Below, one piece after another: positions 1 to 6,010 of a DNA stretch of 6,333 bases. The translations under genes were made by a program, and so were the position numbers. Position 1 is the stretch's first letter, and the number at the start of each line of letters is the position of its first letter. Location of the stretch: the NCBI GenBank assembly GCA_900552735.1, contig USBA01000113.1, positions 1-6,333 of the forward strand, read 5' to 3'. The notes under the pieces were generated by a model that was given only the letters and a program-made list of their open reading frames with translations, searched no databases and was not told where the DNA came from. This stretch comes from an uncultured Collinsella sp. Lineage in GTDB: Bacteria; Actinomycetota; Coriobacteriia; Coriobacteriales; Coriobacteriaceae.

Positions 1-1160
1 ATCGAGGACGAACCGAAGCTAATGAACGGCAGCGGAATACCGGTGATCGGCATCATGCCGATGCACATGCCGATGTTCTCGAAGGTCTGGAATGCCCACA
101 TGCCGACGATACCCACGCATGACAAGCGTAGGAACAGAGACTCACACTTAAAGGCGACGCGAATCGTCGAGAACATGAGCAGCACGTACAGGCACAGCAG
201 CAAAAAGGAGCCGCAGAAGCCAAAGGTCTCGGACAAAAAGGCAAAGACGAAGTCGGTGTGGAACTCGGGCAGAAAGCCACCGGCAGACTGCGTCGCATGG
301 CCCAGACCTTTACCGAAAAAGCCACCCGATCCAACCGCGATGAGCGATTGCTGCAAGTTGTAGGCATCGTCCGAATCGGCATTATCGGGGTCGATAAAGA
401 CGGTCAGTCGGTTCATCTGGTACTGCTTGATCAAAACGTCATGGCCCAAAAGAGAATCGAGCACCGAATCGAGCGCCAGGATGAGCGCCACCAAACCCAC
501 GAGCAGAGCCAAGGTCGACAGCACCCATTCGCGGCGCGCACCGCTCATGCAGATCACAACGGCACCCGACACCAACACGACCAGGCCCGAACCCAGGTCG
601 CCCATGGCGACGACGGCCAAAAACGGAACGGAGAGCATGCCGCAGAGCTTAATGTAGTCGCGAGCGGTATCGATGCGGCCGTTGTACTGCGAACCAAGCG
701 TGGCGATAAAGAAGATCGTGATGAGCTTGGCGAGCTCGACCGGCTGAAAGGTAAGACCGATACCGGGAATCTTGATCCAGCCCGTCATGCCCAGACCGCC
801 CGTATAGGACAGACCCGGAATCTTGGGCGAGAAAATCACAATGAGGTCGATGACGAGCAGCGCCGTCGAGAAGTTAGAGATGCCGCGCAGATCGGTACGC
901 CAGACGAGCACCGCAAGCACCGTACCGATGCCGATGCCCAACAGGTGACGCGAGAATGAGGCGTCGGCCTTAAACTGCGAGGCCGACCAAATGATGATGG
1001 CGCCATAGGCTACGAGCGCCAAGGTTGCCAGCAGCACGCCGACGTGCACCTTCTGGCGAAACGTGCCGCGCGAGGCCGAAAGCTGCTTGTTGACACGGTC
1101 CAGGCTGCTGCGGGAACCGGTTTTAGTTGAGCGGAACAGGTCCGCCGGCGAAAAATCCAT
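1..1160 (-). CDS. rodA: RodA, SEDS peptidoglycan glycosyltransferase (3' end beyond the left edge)
   Basis: RodA polymerises lipid II into glycan strands in the cytoplasmic membrane and works with PBP2 in the elongasome. The frame runs open from ATG at 1160 to the left edge, giving 386 complete codons. A cytoplasmic N-terminus of about 40 residues is followed by repeated hydrophobic segments typical of the multi-pass SEDS fold. Family signatures seen are FQPVELAK near residue 140, FLPEFHTDFVFA with the presumed catalytic Asp at residue 303, and MMPITGIPLPFISFG from residue 369. The usual Ser of the QPSE motif is Val141. SEDS proteins are commonly 370 to 430 residues, so probably only the last membrane segment and tail are missing. 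The start is fixed by GGAGG five bases upstream, inside the end of mrdA. FtsW is the alternative, but adjacency to mrdA and mreBCD favours RodA. Confidence 0.95.
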   Translation of the reverse strand, partial: MDFSPADLFRSTKTGSRSSLDRVNKQLSASRGTFRQKVHVGVLLATLALVAYGAIIIWSASQFKADASFSRHLLGIGIGTVLAVLVWRTDLRGISNFSTALLVIDLIVIFSPKIPGLSYTGGLGMTGWIKIPGIGLTFQPVELAKLITIFFIATLGSQYNGRIDTARDYIKLCGMLSVPFLAVVAMGDLGSGLVVLVSGAVVICMSGARREWVLSTLALLVGLVALILALDSVLDSLLGHDVLIKQYQMNRLTVFIDPDNADSDDAYNLQQSLIAVGSGGFFGKGLGHATQSAGGFLPEFHTDFVFAFLSETFGFCGSFLLLCLYVLLMFSTIRVAFKCESLFLRLSCVGIVGMWAFQTFENIGMCIGMMPITGIPLPFISFGSSS

Positions 1161-1165
1161 CGCAA

Positions 1166-1170
1166 CCTCC
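1166..1170 (-). promoter_or_regulatory. rodA ribosome binding site, fused to the mrdA stop codon
   Basis: On the minus strand GGAGG lies five bases upstream of the rodA ATG. Its first G is the last base of the mrdA TAG stop (1172-1170). This decides the rodA start and suggests that ribosomes finishing mrdA help initiate rodA. Confidence 0.85.
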
Positions 1171-3239
1171 TATCGAACCGAGGAATCGCCCGTGGCAGAA
1201 GATGTGTCAGGCTCATCATAGATGGCGCCGAGCACATCGCGCACGACGTGCAGCGCGGTATCGGAGCCACCACCGCCCTGTTCCAAGACAGTGACAATCA
1301 CGTACTTGGGCTCATCGGCCGGCGCGTAGGCGCAAAACCACGCGTAATCGTCCTCGCCGCTCTTCTCGCCCGTGCCGGACTTGCCGTAGACCGTGGGGGT
1401 CAAGGAGTTAAAGTGCGCGGCAGTCGAAGTCGACGCCGAGTAAATCACATCGTGCATGCCGTTACGGACCAGCGCCAGGTCGGCATCGCTATTGATATGG
1501 GCCTCCAGGCGCTTCTTTTTGCCCTTGCCGTTGTACTTGTAGGCATCGCCGTCGCCATCACGCGACACCGCCGACAAGAAGACGTGGGGCACGTACTGTT
1601 TGCCGCCGTTGGCGAGGCCCATGTAGGCACACGCCATCTGCAGCGGCGTCACCAAAATGTCGCCCTGGCCGATAGCGATGTTAGTCATATCGCCGGCATT
1701 CCACTTGCGGTCCTCGGCCGAGGCGTCGGTAAAGTACGACTCTTTCCACTCCGCATCGGGAATACGGCCCGCGCCCTCACTCGGCAGATCGATACCGCAG
1801 GTCTTGCCTAGGCCCCAGCGACGAAAGACCTCCTGCAGGCCCTCGGAATGTTGATCGTCATAAAAGAAGGCCTTGCCCATGTCGTAGAAGACGGGGTCGC
1901 ACGAGTTGGCGATACCGGACTGCAGCGTCATAGTGCCGTGACCGGAATGCAGCCAGCAGTACTTACCCCATGACTTGCCCAGGCCCGTCCAATAGCCCGT
2001 GCAGTTCGTGGTCTGGCCTGAGGTATAGGTTCCAAACTCAAGACCGGCCAGAGCCGAGAGCGGTTTGATGGTCGAAGCCGACATATACTGGCCGCTAATG
2101 GCGCGGTTGAGCAGCGGATGCGAACCCTTGTCGTCGTTGAGCTCGGTCCACACGTCGTTGGAAACGCCGCCGATGAACACCGACGGATCAAACTTGGGCT
2201 CGCTCGCCATACCCAGAATCTCACCATTGTTGGGATCGAGGCACACCACGGCGCCGTTGCCGGCATCGCTATGACCCGTGGTCTTGGCAAGCTCAATGGC
2301 ATTCGCCAGAGCCGTCTCGCAGGCCTGTTGAATCTTAAGATCCAGCGTAAGCTTAATGTCAGAACCGGCCTTGGCGGGAACGGCGCCGGCTTGACCGGTC
2401 ACGTTACCCGAGGCGTCAACTTTCACGGTCTGCTCACCACGAATGCCCTGCAGCAGATTTTCGTAGTAAATCTCTACGCCCGCCTGGCCCACAATATCGC
2501 CCGATTGATACGAGATCTGGCCAGCCGCGCTATCGCTGCCGTCCGACGACTTCTTGTTCTGCGCCTCGAGCTGCTCGGAGGTAATGGTGCCGGTATAGCC
2601 CAAGATATGGCAGGCGGTCTCGCCATACGGGTATTGGCGCTCGGTGCGCTCGGCGATCTTCACACCGGGAAACTCACCGGCGTGCTCCTGGATGTAGGCG
2701 ACAGTAGAGCGGCGCACGTCAGTCGCGATCGTATGCAGGCTCTGCGCGCCTTCGGAATTGTCCTGGATATTGCGTAGCACCGCGATATACGGCATGCCGA
2801 GCACGTTGGCAAGATGACGCACCAGTACCTTGTCATCGGCAAGGTCACGATAGGCGACGACGGCGAGCGAAGGGCGATTTTGCACCAGCGCGACGCCGTT
2901 GCGGTCCAAGATGCGGCCACGCACGGCAGGCGTGGTAACGGTACGGGTCTGATTGCTCTTGGCCTGCTTGTCGTAGTAGTCCGACGAGACCATCTGCATG
3001 CCCCACAGCTTAACGGCAAGCGCGGCAAACATCGCACCCACGCCCGCGGTGAGGATGGAAAAGCGGCCCTTAAAGGCCGTAGCGGCCGTATTGCCCTCGC
3101 CCTCGGTGGCGCGCGGGGCCGTTCCATGCTGCGTGTCGTAGGTAAAGCGGGAGTCGCCGCGGCGCATGATGACCAGCGCGACCACAATGGCCACGACCAG
3201 CACGATACCGGCGACAACAACCGTCAACTGGGAAGACAT
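1170..3239 (-). CDS. mrdA: Penicillin-binding protein 2, class B elongation transpeptidase
   Basis: This is the DD-transpeptidase that cross-links new lateral-wall peptidoglycan made by its partner RodA; the catalytic part lies outside the membrane. The 689-residue product has hydrophobic segments at about 5-25 and 60-79, then a pedestal domain beginning with VRGRILDRNG at about 106-115 and including a YPYGETACHILGYTG stretch near 203-217. The transpeptidase domain follows. Its active-site triad is intact: STIK with nucleophile Ser389 and Lys392, SCD at 446-448 (the S-x-D form usual in PBP2), and KSG at 620-622. Cys413, Cys428, His434 and Cys447 have the spacing of a zinc site known in Gram-negative PBP2. 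The canonical class B protein has one membrane anchor, matching the second segment, so the first looks additional. The start is supported by GGGGAGG seven bases upstream. It sits 13 bases after mreD. Gene naming (mrdA or pbpA) varies by organism; the function is secure. Confidence 0.95.
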   Translation of the reverse strand: MSSQLTVVVAGIVLVVAIVVALVIMRRGDSRFTYDTQHGTAPRATEGEGNTAATAFKGRFSILTAGVGAMFAALAVKLWGMQMVSSDYYDKQAKSNQTRTVTTPAVRGRILDRNGVALVQNRPSLAVVAYRDLADDKVLVRHLANVLGMPYIAVLRNIQDNSEGAQSLHTIATDVRRSTVAYIQEHAGEFPGVKIAERTERQYPYGETACHILGYTGTITSEQLEAQNKKSSDGSDSAAGQISYQSGDIVGQAGVEIYYENLLQGIRGEQTVKVDASGNVTGQAGAVPAKAGSDIKLTLDLKIQQACETALANAIELAKTTGHSDAGNGAVVCLDPNNGEILGMASEPKFDPSVFIGGVSNDVWTELNDDKGSHPLLNRAISGQYMSASTIKPLSALAGLEFGTYTSGQTTNCTGYWTGLGKSWGKYCWLHSGHGTMTLQSGIANSCDPVFYDMGKAFFYDDQHSEGLQEVFRRWGLGKTCGIDLPSEGAGRIPDAEWKESYFTDASAEDRKWNAGDMTNIAIGQGDILVTPLQMACAYMGLANGGKQYVPHVFLSAVSRDGDGDAYKYNGKGKKKRLEAHINSDADLALVRNGMHDVIYSASTSTAAHFNSLTPTVYGKSGTGEKSGEDDYAWFCAYAPADEPKYVIVTVLEQGGGGSDTALHVVRDVLGAIYDEPDTSSATGDSSVR

Positions 3240-3246
3240 CTACAGG

Positions 3247-3253
3247 CCTCCCC
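3247..3253 (-). promoter_or_regulatory. mrdA ribosome binding site, fused to the mreD stop codon
   Basis: GGGGAGG on the minus strand lies seven bases before the mrdA ATG at 3239. Its first G is the last base of the mreD TAG stop (3255-3253). Its strength and spacing support the long N-terminus of PBP2, including the additional membrane segment. Confidence 0.88.
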
Positions 3254-3819
3254 TATTTGAGCTTACGGGTCTTGGGCTTAAAGCGCATACCCGACTGACG
3301 CCCACCGCGCGCGGAGAACCCATAGCCAGACTGCGGCGCGACGCCGGACATCAAAAACGGAACGGCGACCAGACCGGTCAGAATCGAGGACGGCAGGGCG
3401 TGTCCAAAGATCGCCACGACAAAACTCGATTCCAGTCCCATAAACAGCAAGATAATGCTGTAGATCACGTTAATGGCAAGCGCAAAGGCGCCCACCGTGA
3501 TGCCGCGAGCGCTCGGGGTGCCGCCCGTCTGACCGGCGGCACTGTGTGTCAGGGCAAAGCTGCCCACTGTCAGCAACAGCGACATCACGCCCACCGGCAC
3601 GGCTGCCGACAGGTCGTAGAACAGGCCGCTGCAAAAACCGCAGATGACGGCCCGCGTGGGATCGCCCGAAAACACACTCAGGCACACCAGGATAATCATA
3701 AAGTTGACGCGACCGCCCGCGATGGAGATCTGCGGCGCCAAGCCCGCCTGCAGCAGGACGCAGACAATGGCGGCAATCGCAAAAGTGCGGGAGCCAGTCC
3801 CCTGTTCGTGTAGATCCAT
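3253..3819 (-). CDS. mreD: MreD, rod-shape-determining integral membrane protein
   Basis: MreD is a small multi-pass membrane protein that joins MreC and the PBP2-RodA pair in the elongasome. The 188-residue product is mostly hydrophobic, with likely membrane segments around 12-30, 37-52, 56-72, 76-92, 106-128 and 133-156. The GFCSGLFYDL stretch at 61-70, followed by VPVGVMSL, resembles the conserved MreD G-x-x-x-G-L-x-x-D / P-x-G pattern. The C-terminus is a basic, probably cytoplasmic tail (about 171-188). The longest frame starts two codons earlier at 3825, but there the ATG is one base from GGGAGG. The ATG at 3819 has a seven-base spacing and is chosen. The gene begins 12 bases after the mreC stop and ends 13 bases before mrdA. 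Identity rests on hydropathy, size, this motif and gene order. Confidence 0.9.
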   Translation of the reverse strand: MDLHEQGTGSRTFAIAAIVCVLLQAGLAPQISIAGGRVNFMIILVCLSVFSGDPTRAVICGFCSGLFYDLSAAVPVGVMSLLLTVGSFALTHSAAGQTGGTPSARGITVGAFALAINVIYSIILLFMGLESSFVVAIFGHALPSSILTGLVAVPFLMSGVAPQSGYGFSARGGRQSGMRFKPKTRKLK

Positions 3820-3826
3820 GGACATG

Positions 3827-3832
3827 CCTCCC
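3827..3832 (-). promoter_or_regulatory. mreD ribosome binding site, fused to the mreC stop codon
   Basis: GGGAGG on the minus strand has its first G as the last base of the mreC TAG stop (3834-3832). The ATG at 3825 is only one base away, while the ATG at 3819 is seven bases away. The site therefore selects 3819 as the mreD start. Confidence 0.82.
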
Positions 3833-4830
3833 TATTCGCTCGAGCCCGAGTCAGTCGTGTCGAACGCATCGGAGCTTTCATCCGAGCTTTCGTCTTTGGA
3901 CTTGGTGGCCGCATCGCGCGAGGTGCCCTGCGGCGTACTGTTGGCGCTGCTCACATCCTCGTCCGAAGCCGACTGCTCATCGGTCAGCGACGTAATGACC
4001 AGCACTTCCTCGTTGTTTTCGGCCGTTGTCTGGGCGCGCACGACGATGGTGTAGTACACATCGTTGGCAGACTTCTCCACCGACGAGACCGTACCGAGCG
4101 GCAGGCCCTTGGGGAATACGCCGCCGATGCCCGAGGTCACGATGATGTCGCCCACCTTCACGTCGGAATCGACACTCACGTGCTCCAGGCGCAGGGTACC
4201 GTCGGGCTGCCCCTGCAGCATACCCTGAGCGCGCGTATCCTGCACCATGGCGGACACGCCCGAGTTCTCGTCGCCAATCAGGCGCACGGTGGACGTCTTG
4301 GCCGAGACTTCGATGATCTGGCCTATGACACCGGCAGAACTCGTCACGGGCATGTTGATGGTAAGACCGTCGGCAGAGCCTTTGTCGATGGTAACGGTCG
4401 AGGTCCAGGCATCGCCCGACGCGCCGACAATGCGAGCCGCGGTGGACTTGAGGTTGTAGGTCGACTGAAGACCGACCAGGCTCTCGAGTCGCTCGGCGGT
4501 CTTTTGAGCCTCCGAGAGCTCGGCAACCTTTGACGTCAGGACCTCGTTTTGCTTCTTAAGCTCGTCGAGGGTGTCTTGCGAAGCCGTAAGGTTTGAGAAC
4601 ACGTTTCCGATTGCGTTAAAGGGCGCGGCCACAGCCGAGCCCACAAAACGCACCGGCGAGGTAATCGTCGTCACGCCCGAACGAACGGCATGAATCGGCC
4701 CCGTCTCGCCCTCACGAATATAAAACGTGAGCAGCAACACCGAAATCAGGCTGAAAACAATCAACGGGCGCATACCCGTTGATTGTCGCTTGGTATTCAG
4801 ATTTGTGGAGAAACCCGAAGATCGTGCCAA
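3832..4830 (-). CDS. mreC: MreC, rod-shape-determining elongasome scaffold
   Basis: MreC is a single-pass membrane protein whose extracytoplasmic part binds and activates PBP2. The 332-residue product has a short polar cytoplasmic start, one membrane segment at about 22-38, a helical coiled-coil-like stretch at about 80-120 (leucine and charged repeats), and the beta-rich MreC domain at about 121-280. Family-like stretches are SSAGVIGQIIEVS near 164-176 and VKVGDIIVTSGIGGVFPKGL near 224-243. Residues about 283-332 form an unusual tail rich in Ser, Asp, Glu and Thr, presumably disordered. The start is TTG at 4830, chosen because AGGTGG lies seven bases upstream; the next in-frame ATG (codon 20) lacks a well-spaced site and would trim the residues before the membrane segment. 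It begins 21 bases after mreB. Codons 15-25 contain a perfect inverted repeat, annotated separately. Confidence 0.93.
   Translation of the reverse strand: MARSSGFSTNLNTKRQSTGMRPLIVFSLISVLLLTFYIREGETGPIHAVRSGVTTITSPVRFVGSAVAAPFNAIGNVFSNLTASQDTLDELKKQNEVLTSKVAELSEAQKTAERLESLVGLQSTYNLKSTAARIVGASGDAWTSTVTIDKGSADGLTINMPVTSSAGVIGQIIEVSAKTSTVRLIGDENSGVSAMVQDTRAQGMLQGQPDGTLRLEHVSVDSDVKVGDIIVTSGIGGVFPKGLPLGTVSSVEKSANDVYYTIVVRAQTTAENNEEVLVITSLTDEQSASDEDVSSANSTPQGTSRDAATKSKDESSDESSDAFDTTDSGSSE
4754..4786 (-). repeat. Perfect 12-bp inverted repeat followed by UUUU inside early mreC
   Basis: Arms at 4775-4786 and 4757-4768 are exact reverse complements (ACAATCAACGGG and CCCGTTGATTGT) around a six-base loop at 4769-4774. 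In the mreC transcript the second arm ends in U and is followed by UUU (4756-4754), resembling a rho-independent terminator or attenuator with a short U-tract. It covers mreC codons 15-25, with codon Met20 in the loop. The structure is seen directly. A role in stopping or pausing transcription between mreB and mreC, or as a DNA-binding palindrome, is inference. Confidence 0.6.
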
Positions 4831-4837
4831 ATGGAAT

Positions 4838-4843
4838 CCACCT
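4838..4843 (-). promoter_or_regulatory. mreC ribosome binding site deciding a TTG start
   Basis: AGGTGG on the minus strand, within AAAAGGTGG, lies seven bases upstream of TTG at 4830. No ATG is available at a suitable distance, so this site is the main reason for calling a TTG start. It is a poorer match to GGAGG than the sites of mreD, mrdA and rodA. Confidence 0.7.
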
Positions 4844-4851
4844 TTTGGAAA

Positions 4852-5895
4852 TTAAGCATTGGTCTGGACGAAGCCACCGTCAAACGCGTTGGCCTCGAGC
4901 ACGCGGGCGCAGCCGTTGACGACGTTGTCGAGCGCCGTAGGGCTGACGTTGACCGAAACGCCGGTCTCGTCGCGCAGACGCACGTCGAGGCCGCGCAGCA
5001 GCGCACCGCCGCCGGTCAACAGGATGCCGTAGTACATAAGATCCGAGGCAAGATCGGGCGGCGTGGCGTCGAGGGCGTCCTTGACGGCCTTGGCCATCTC
5101 GTCGAGCGGCTTGTTGAGCGCGCGACGAATCTCCTCGCTCTCGATGCGCACGGTCTTGGGCAGACCGGTGATCACGTCGCGGCCGTTGACCTCGACGTCG
5201 AGCTCGTCCTTGAGCGGCACGGCAGAACCGACCTTGATCTTGATGTCCTCGGCCGTGCGCTCGCCGATAGCCAGGTTATAGGCATCGCGAACGTGGGTAA
5301 GGATGGCCTGATCAAACTCGTCACCGGCAATGCGGATGGACTGCGACACGACGATACCGCCCATGGCGATAACGGCGACCTCGGTGGTACCGCCACCGAT
5401 ATCGATGACCATGGAGCCAGTGGGCTCCTCGACAGGCAAGTCGGCGCCGATGGCAGCGGCCATGGGCTCCTCGATCAGGTATGCCTGGCGGGCACCGGCC
5501 TGGATCGTAGCCTCAAAAACGGCGCGCTTCTCGACCGACGTGACACCGGAGGGGACGCAGACGACAACGCGCGGACGCGGGGTCCACGGATAGCGCTTCT
5601 CGGACGCCTTGTCGATAAAATAGCGAAGCATGGCCTCGGTAACGTCGAAGTCGGCGATGACGCCGTCCTTAAGGGGACGAACGGCCACAATGTTACCGGG
5701 CGTACGGCCGAGCATGCGCTTTGCCTCGATACCGACAGCCAGGATGCGCTCATCGTTCTTGTCGATGGCGACAACGGAGGGCTCGCGAATGACGATGCCC
5801 TTGCCGCGCACGGAGACAAGCGTGTTGGCGGTGCCGAGGTCGATGGCAAGATCGCCCGCATAGCTACCGAAGAACATATCCATCAAAGAAAACAA
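4852..5895 (-). CDS. mreB: MreB, actin-like rod-shape cytoskeletal protein
   Basis: MreB is an ATP-binding actin homologue that forms membrane-bound filaments and orients the wall-elongation machinery. The 347-residue length is typical of the family. Seen in order are a hydrophobic N-terminus (MFSLMDMFFG, a likely membrane-contacting helix), phosphate-1 loop DLGTANT at 19-25, the conserved GKGIVIREPSVVA stretch at 31-43, the connecting IEEPMAAAIGA at 141-151, phosphate-2 loop DIGGGTTEVAVI at 165-176, and adenosine loop LLTGGGALLRGL at 292-303. All nucleotide-binding motifs look intact. The start is taken as TTG at 5895, five bases after CAGGAG; the in-frame ATG at 5883 would be 17 bases from that site and would remove MFSL. 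It is the first gene of the shape operon, 115 bases downstream of an unidentified gene. Mbl-type paralogues are possible, but position next to mreCD supports MreB. Confidence 0.97.
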   Translation of the reverse strand: MFSLMDMFFGSYAGDLAIDLGTANTLVSVRGKGIVIREPSVVAIDKNDERILAVGIEAKRMLGRTPGNIVAVRPLKDGVIADFDVTEAMLRYFIDKASEKRYPWTPRPRVVVCVPSGVTSVEKRAVFEATIQAGARQAYLIEEPMAAAIGADLPVEEPTGSMVIDIGGGTTEVAVIAMGGIVVSQSIRIAGDEFDQAILTHVRDAYNLAIGERTAEDIKIKVGSAVPLKDELDVEVNGRDVITGLPKTVRIESEEIRRALNKPLDEMAKAVKDALDATPPDLASDLMYYGILLTGGGALLRGLDVRLRDETGVSVNVSPTALDNVVNGCARVLEANAFDGGFVQTNA

Positions 5896-5900
5896 CGCAA

Positions 5901-5906
5901 CTCCTG
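5901..5906 (-). promoter_or_regulatory. mreB ribosome binding site deciding a TTG start
   Basis: CAGGAG on the minus strand is five bases upstream of TTG at 5895. Another TTG directly after the site is out of frame, and the in-frame ATG at 5883 is too distant, so TTG at 5895 is preferred. Confidence 0.7.
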
Positions 5907-5955
5907 ATGTGTTGGATGATTGCTGGAAAACTACTAGCCCATCATACTAGCGCAA

Positions 5956-5988
5956 GCCCGGCACCTCACTTGCGGTGAAGCACCGGGC
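5956..5988 (-). terminator. Strand-specific 14-bp hairpin between the upstream gene and mreB
   Basis: Bases 5975-5988 pair with 5956-5969 around a five-base loop (5970-5974). In minus-strand RNA all 14 positions pair, three of them as G-U wobbles; in plus-strand RNA those three would be A-C mismatches, so the structure belongs to minus-strand transcripts. It begins 23 bases after the stop of the upstream gene, as expected for a terminator. No U-tract follows, so an RNA-processing or stability hairpin in a longer mRNA, or a leader structure for mreB, is also possible. Confidence 0.5.
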
Positions 5989-6010
5989 AGCGCCAAATCT
6001 CATAAGGTCA

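Noticed and set aside
963..987. Eight-bp inverted repeat (GTCGGCCT / AGGCCGAC) with nine-base loop in rodA
   Set aside because: An 8-bp repeat with a variable loop is expected about once by chance in a window this long, and it lies inside a conserved coding region.
1896..1904. S-C-D in PBP2 read as a degenerate S-x-N catalytic motif
   Set aside because: S-x-D is the normal form in PBP2 proteins, and the other catalytic motifs (STIK, KSG) are intact.
258..2777. Long plus-strand frames opposite rodA and mrdA (258-959, 1248-1811, 2118-2777)
   Set aside because: All are fully antisense to well-supported genes and have biased compositions without family motifs.
4783..5907. A 374-codon open frame on the plus strand opposite mreB
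   Set aside because: It mirrors the codon positions of mreB, has a low-complexity Asp, Gly, Val and Leu-rich product with no recognisable motif, and is a typical antisense shadow in GC-rich DNA.
5928..5957. Possible mreB promoter (TTGCGC and TAGTTT about 16 bases apart, or TAGTAT alone)
   Set aside because: Each hexamer matches the consensus at only three or four positions, and TAGTAT has no acceptable -35 partner; not enough to call.
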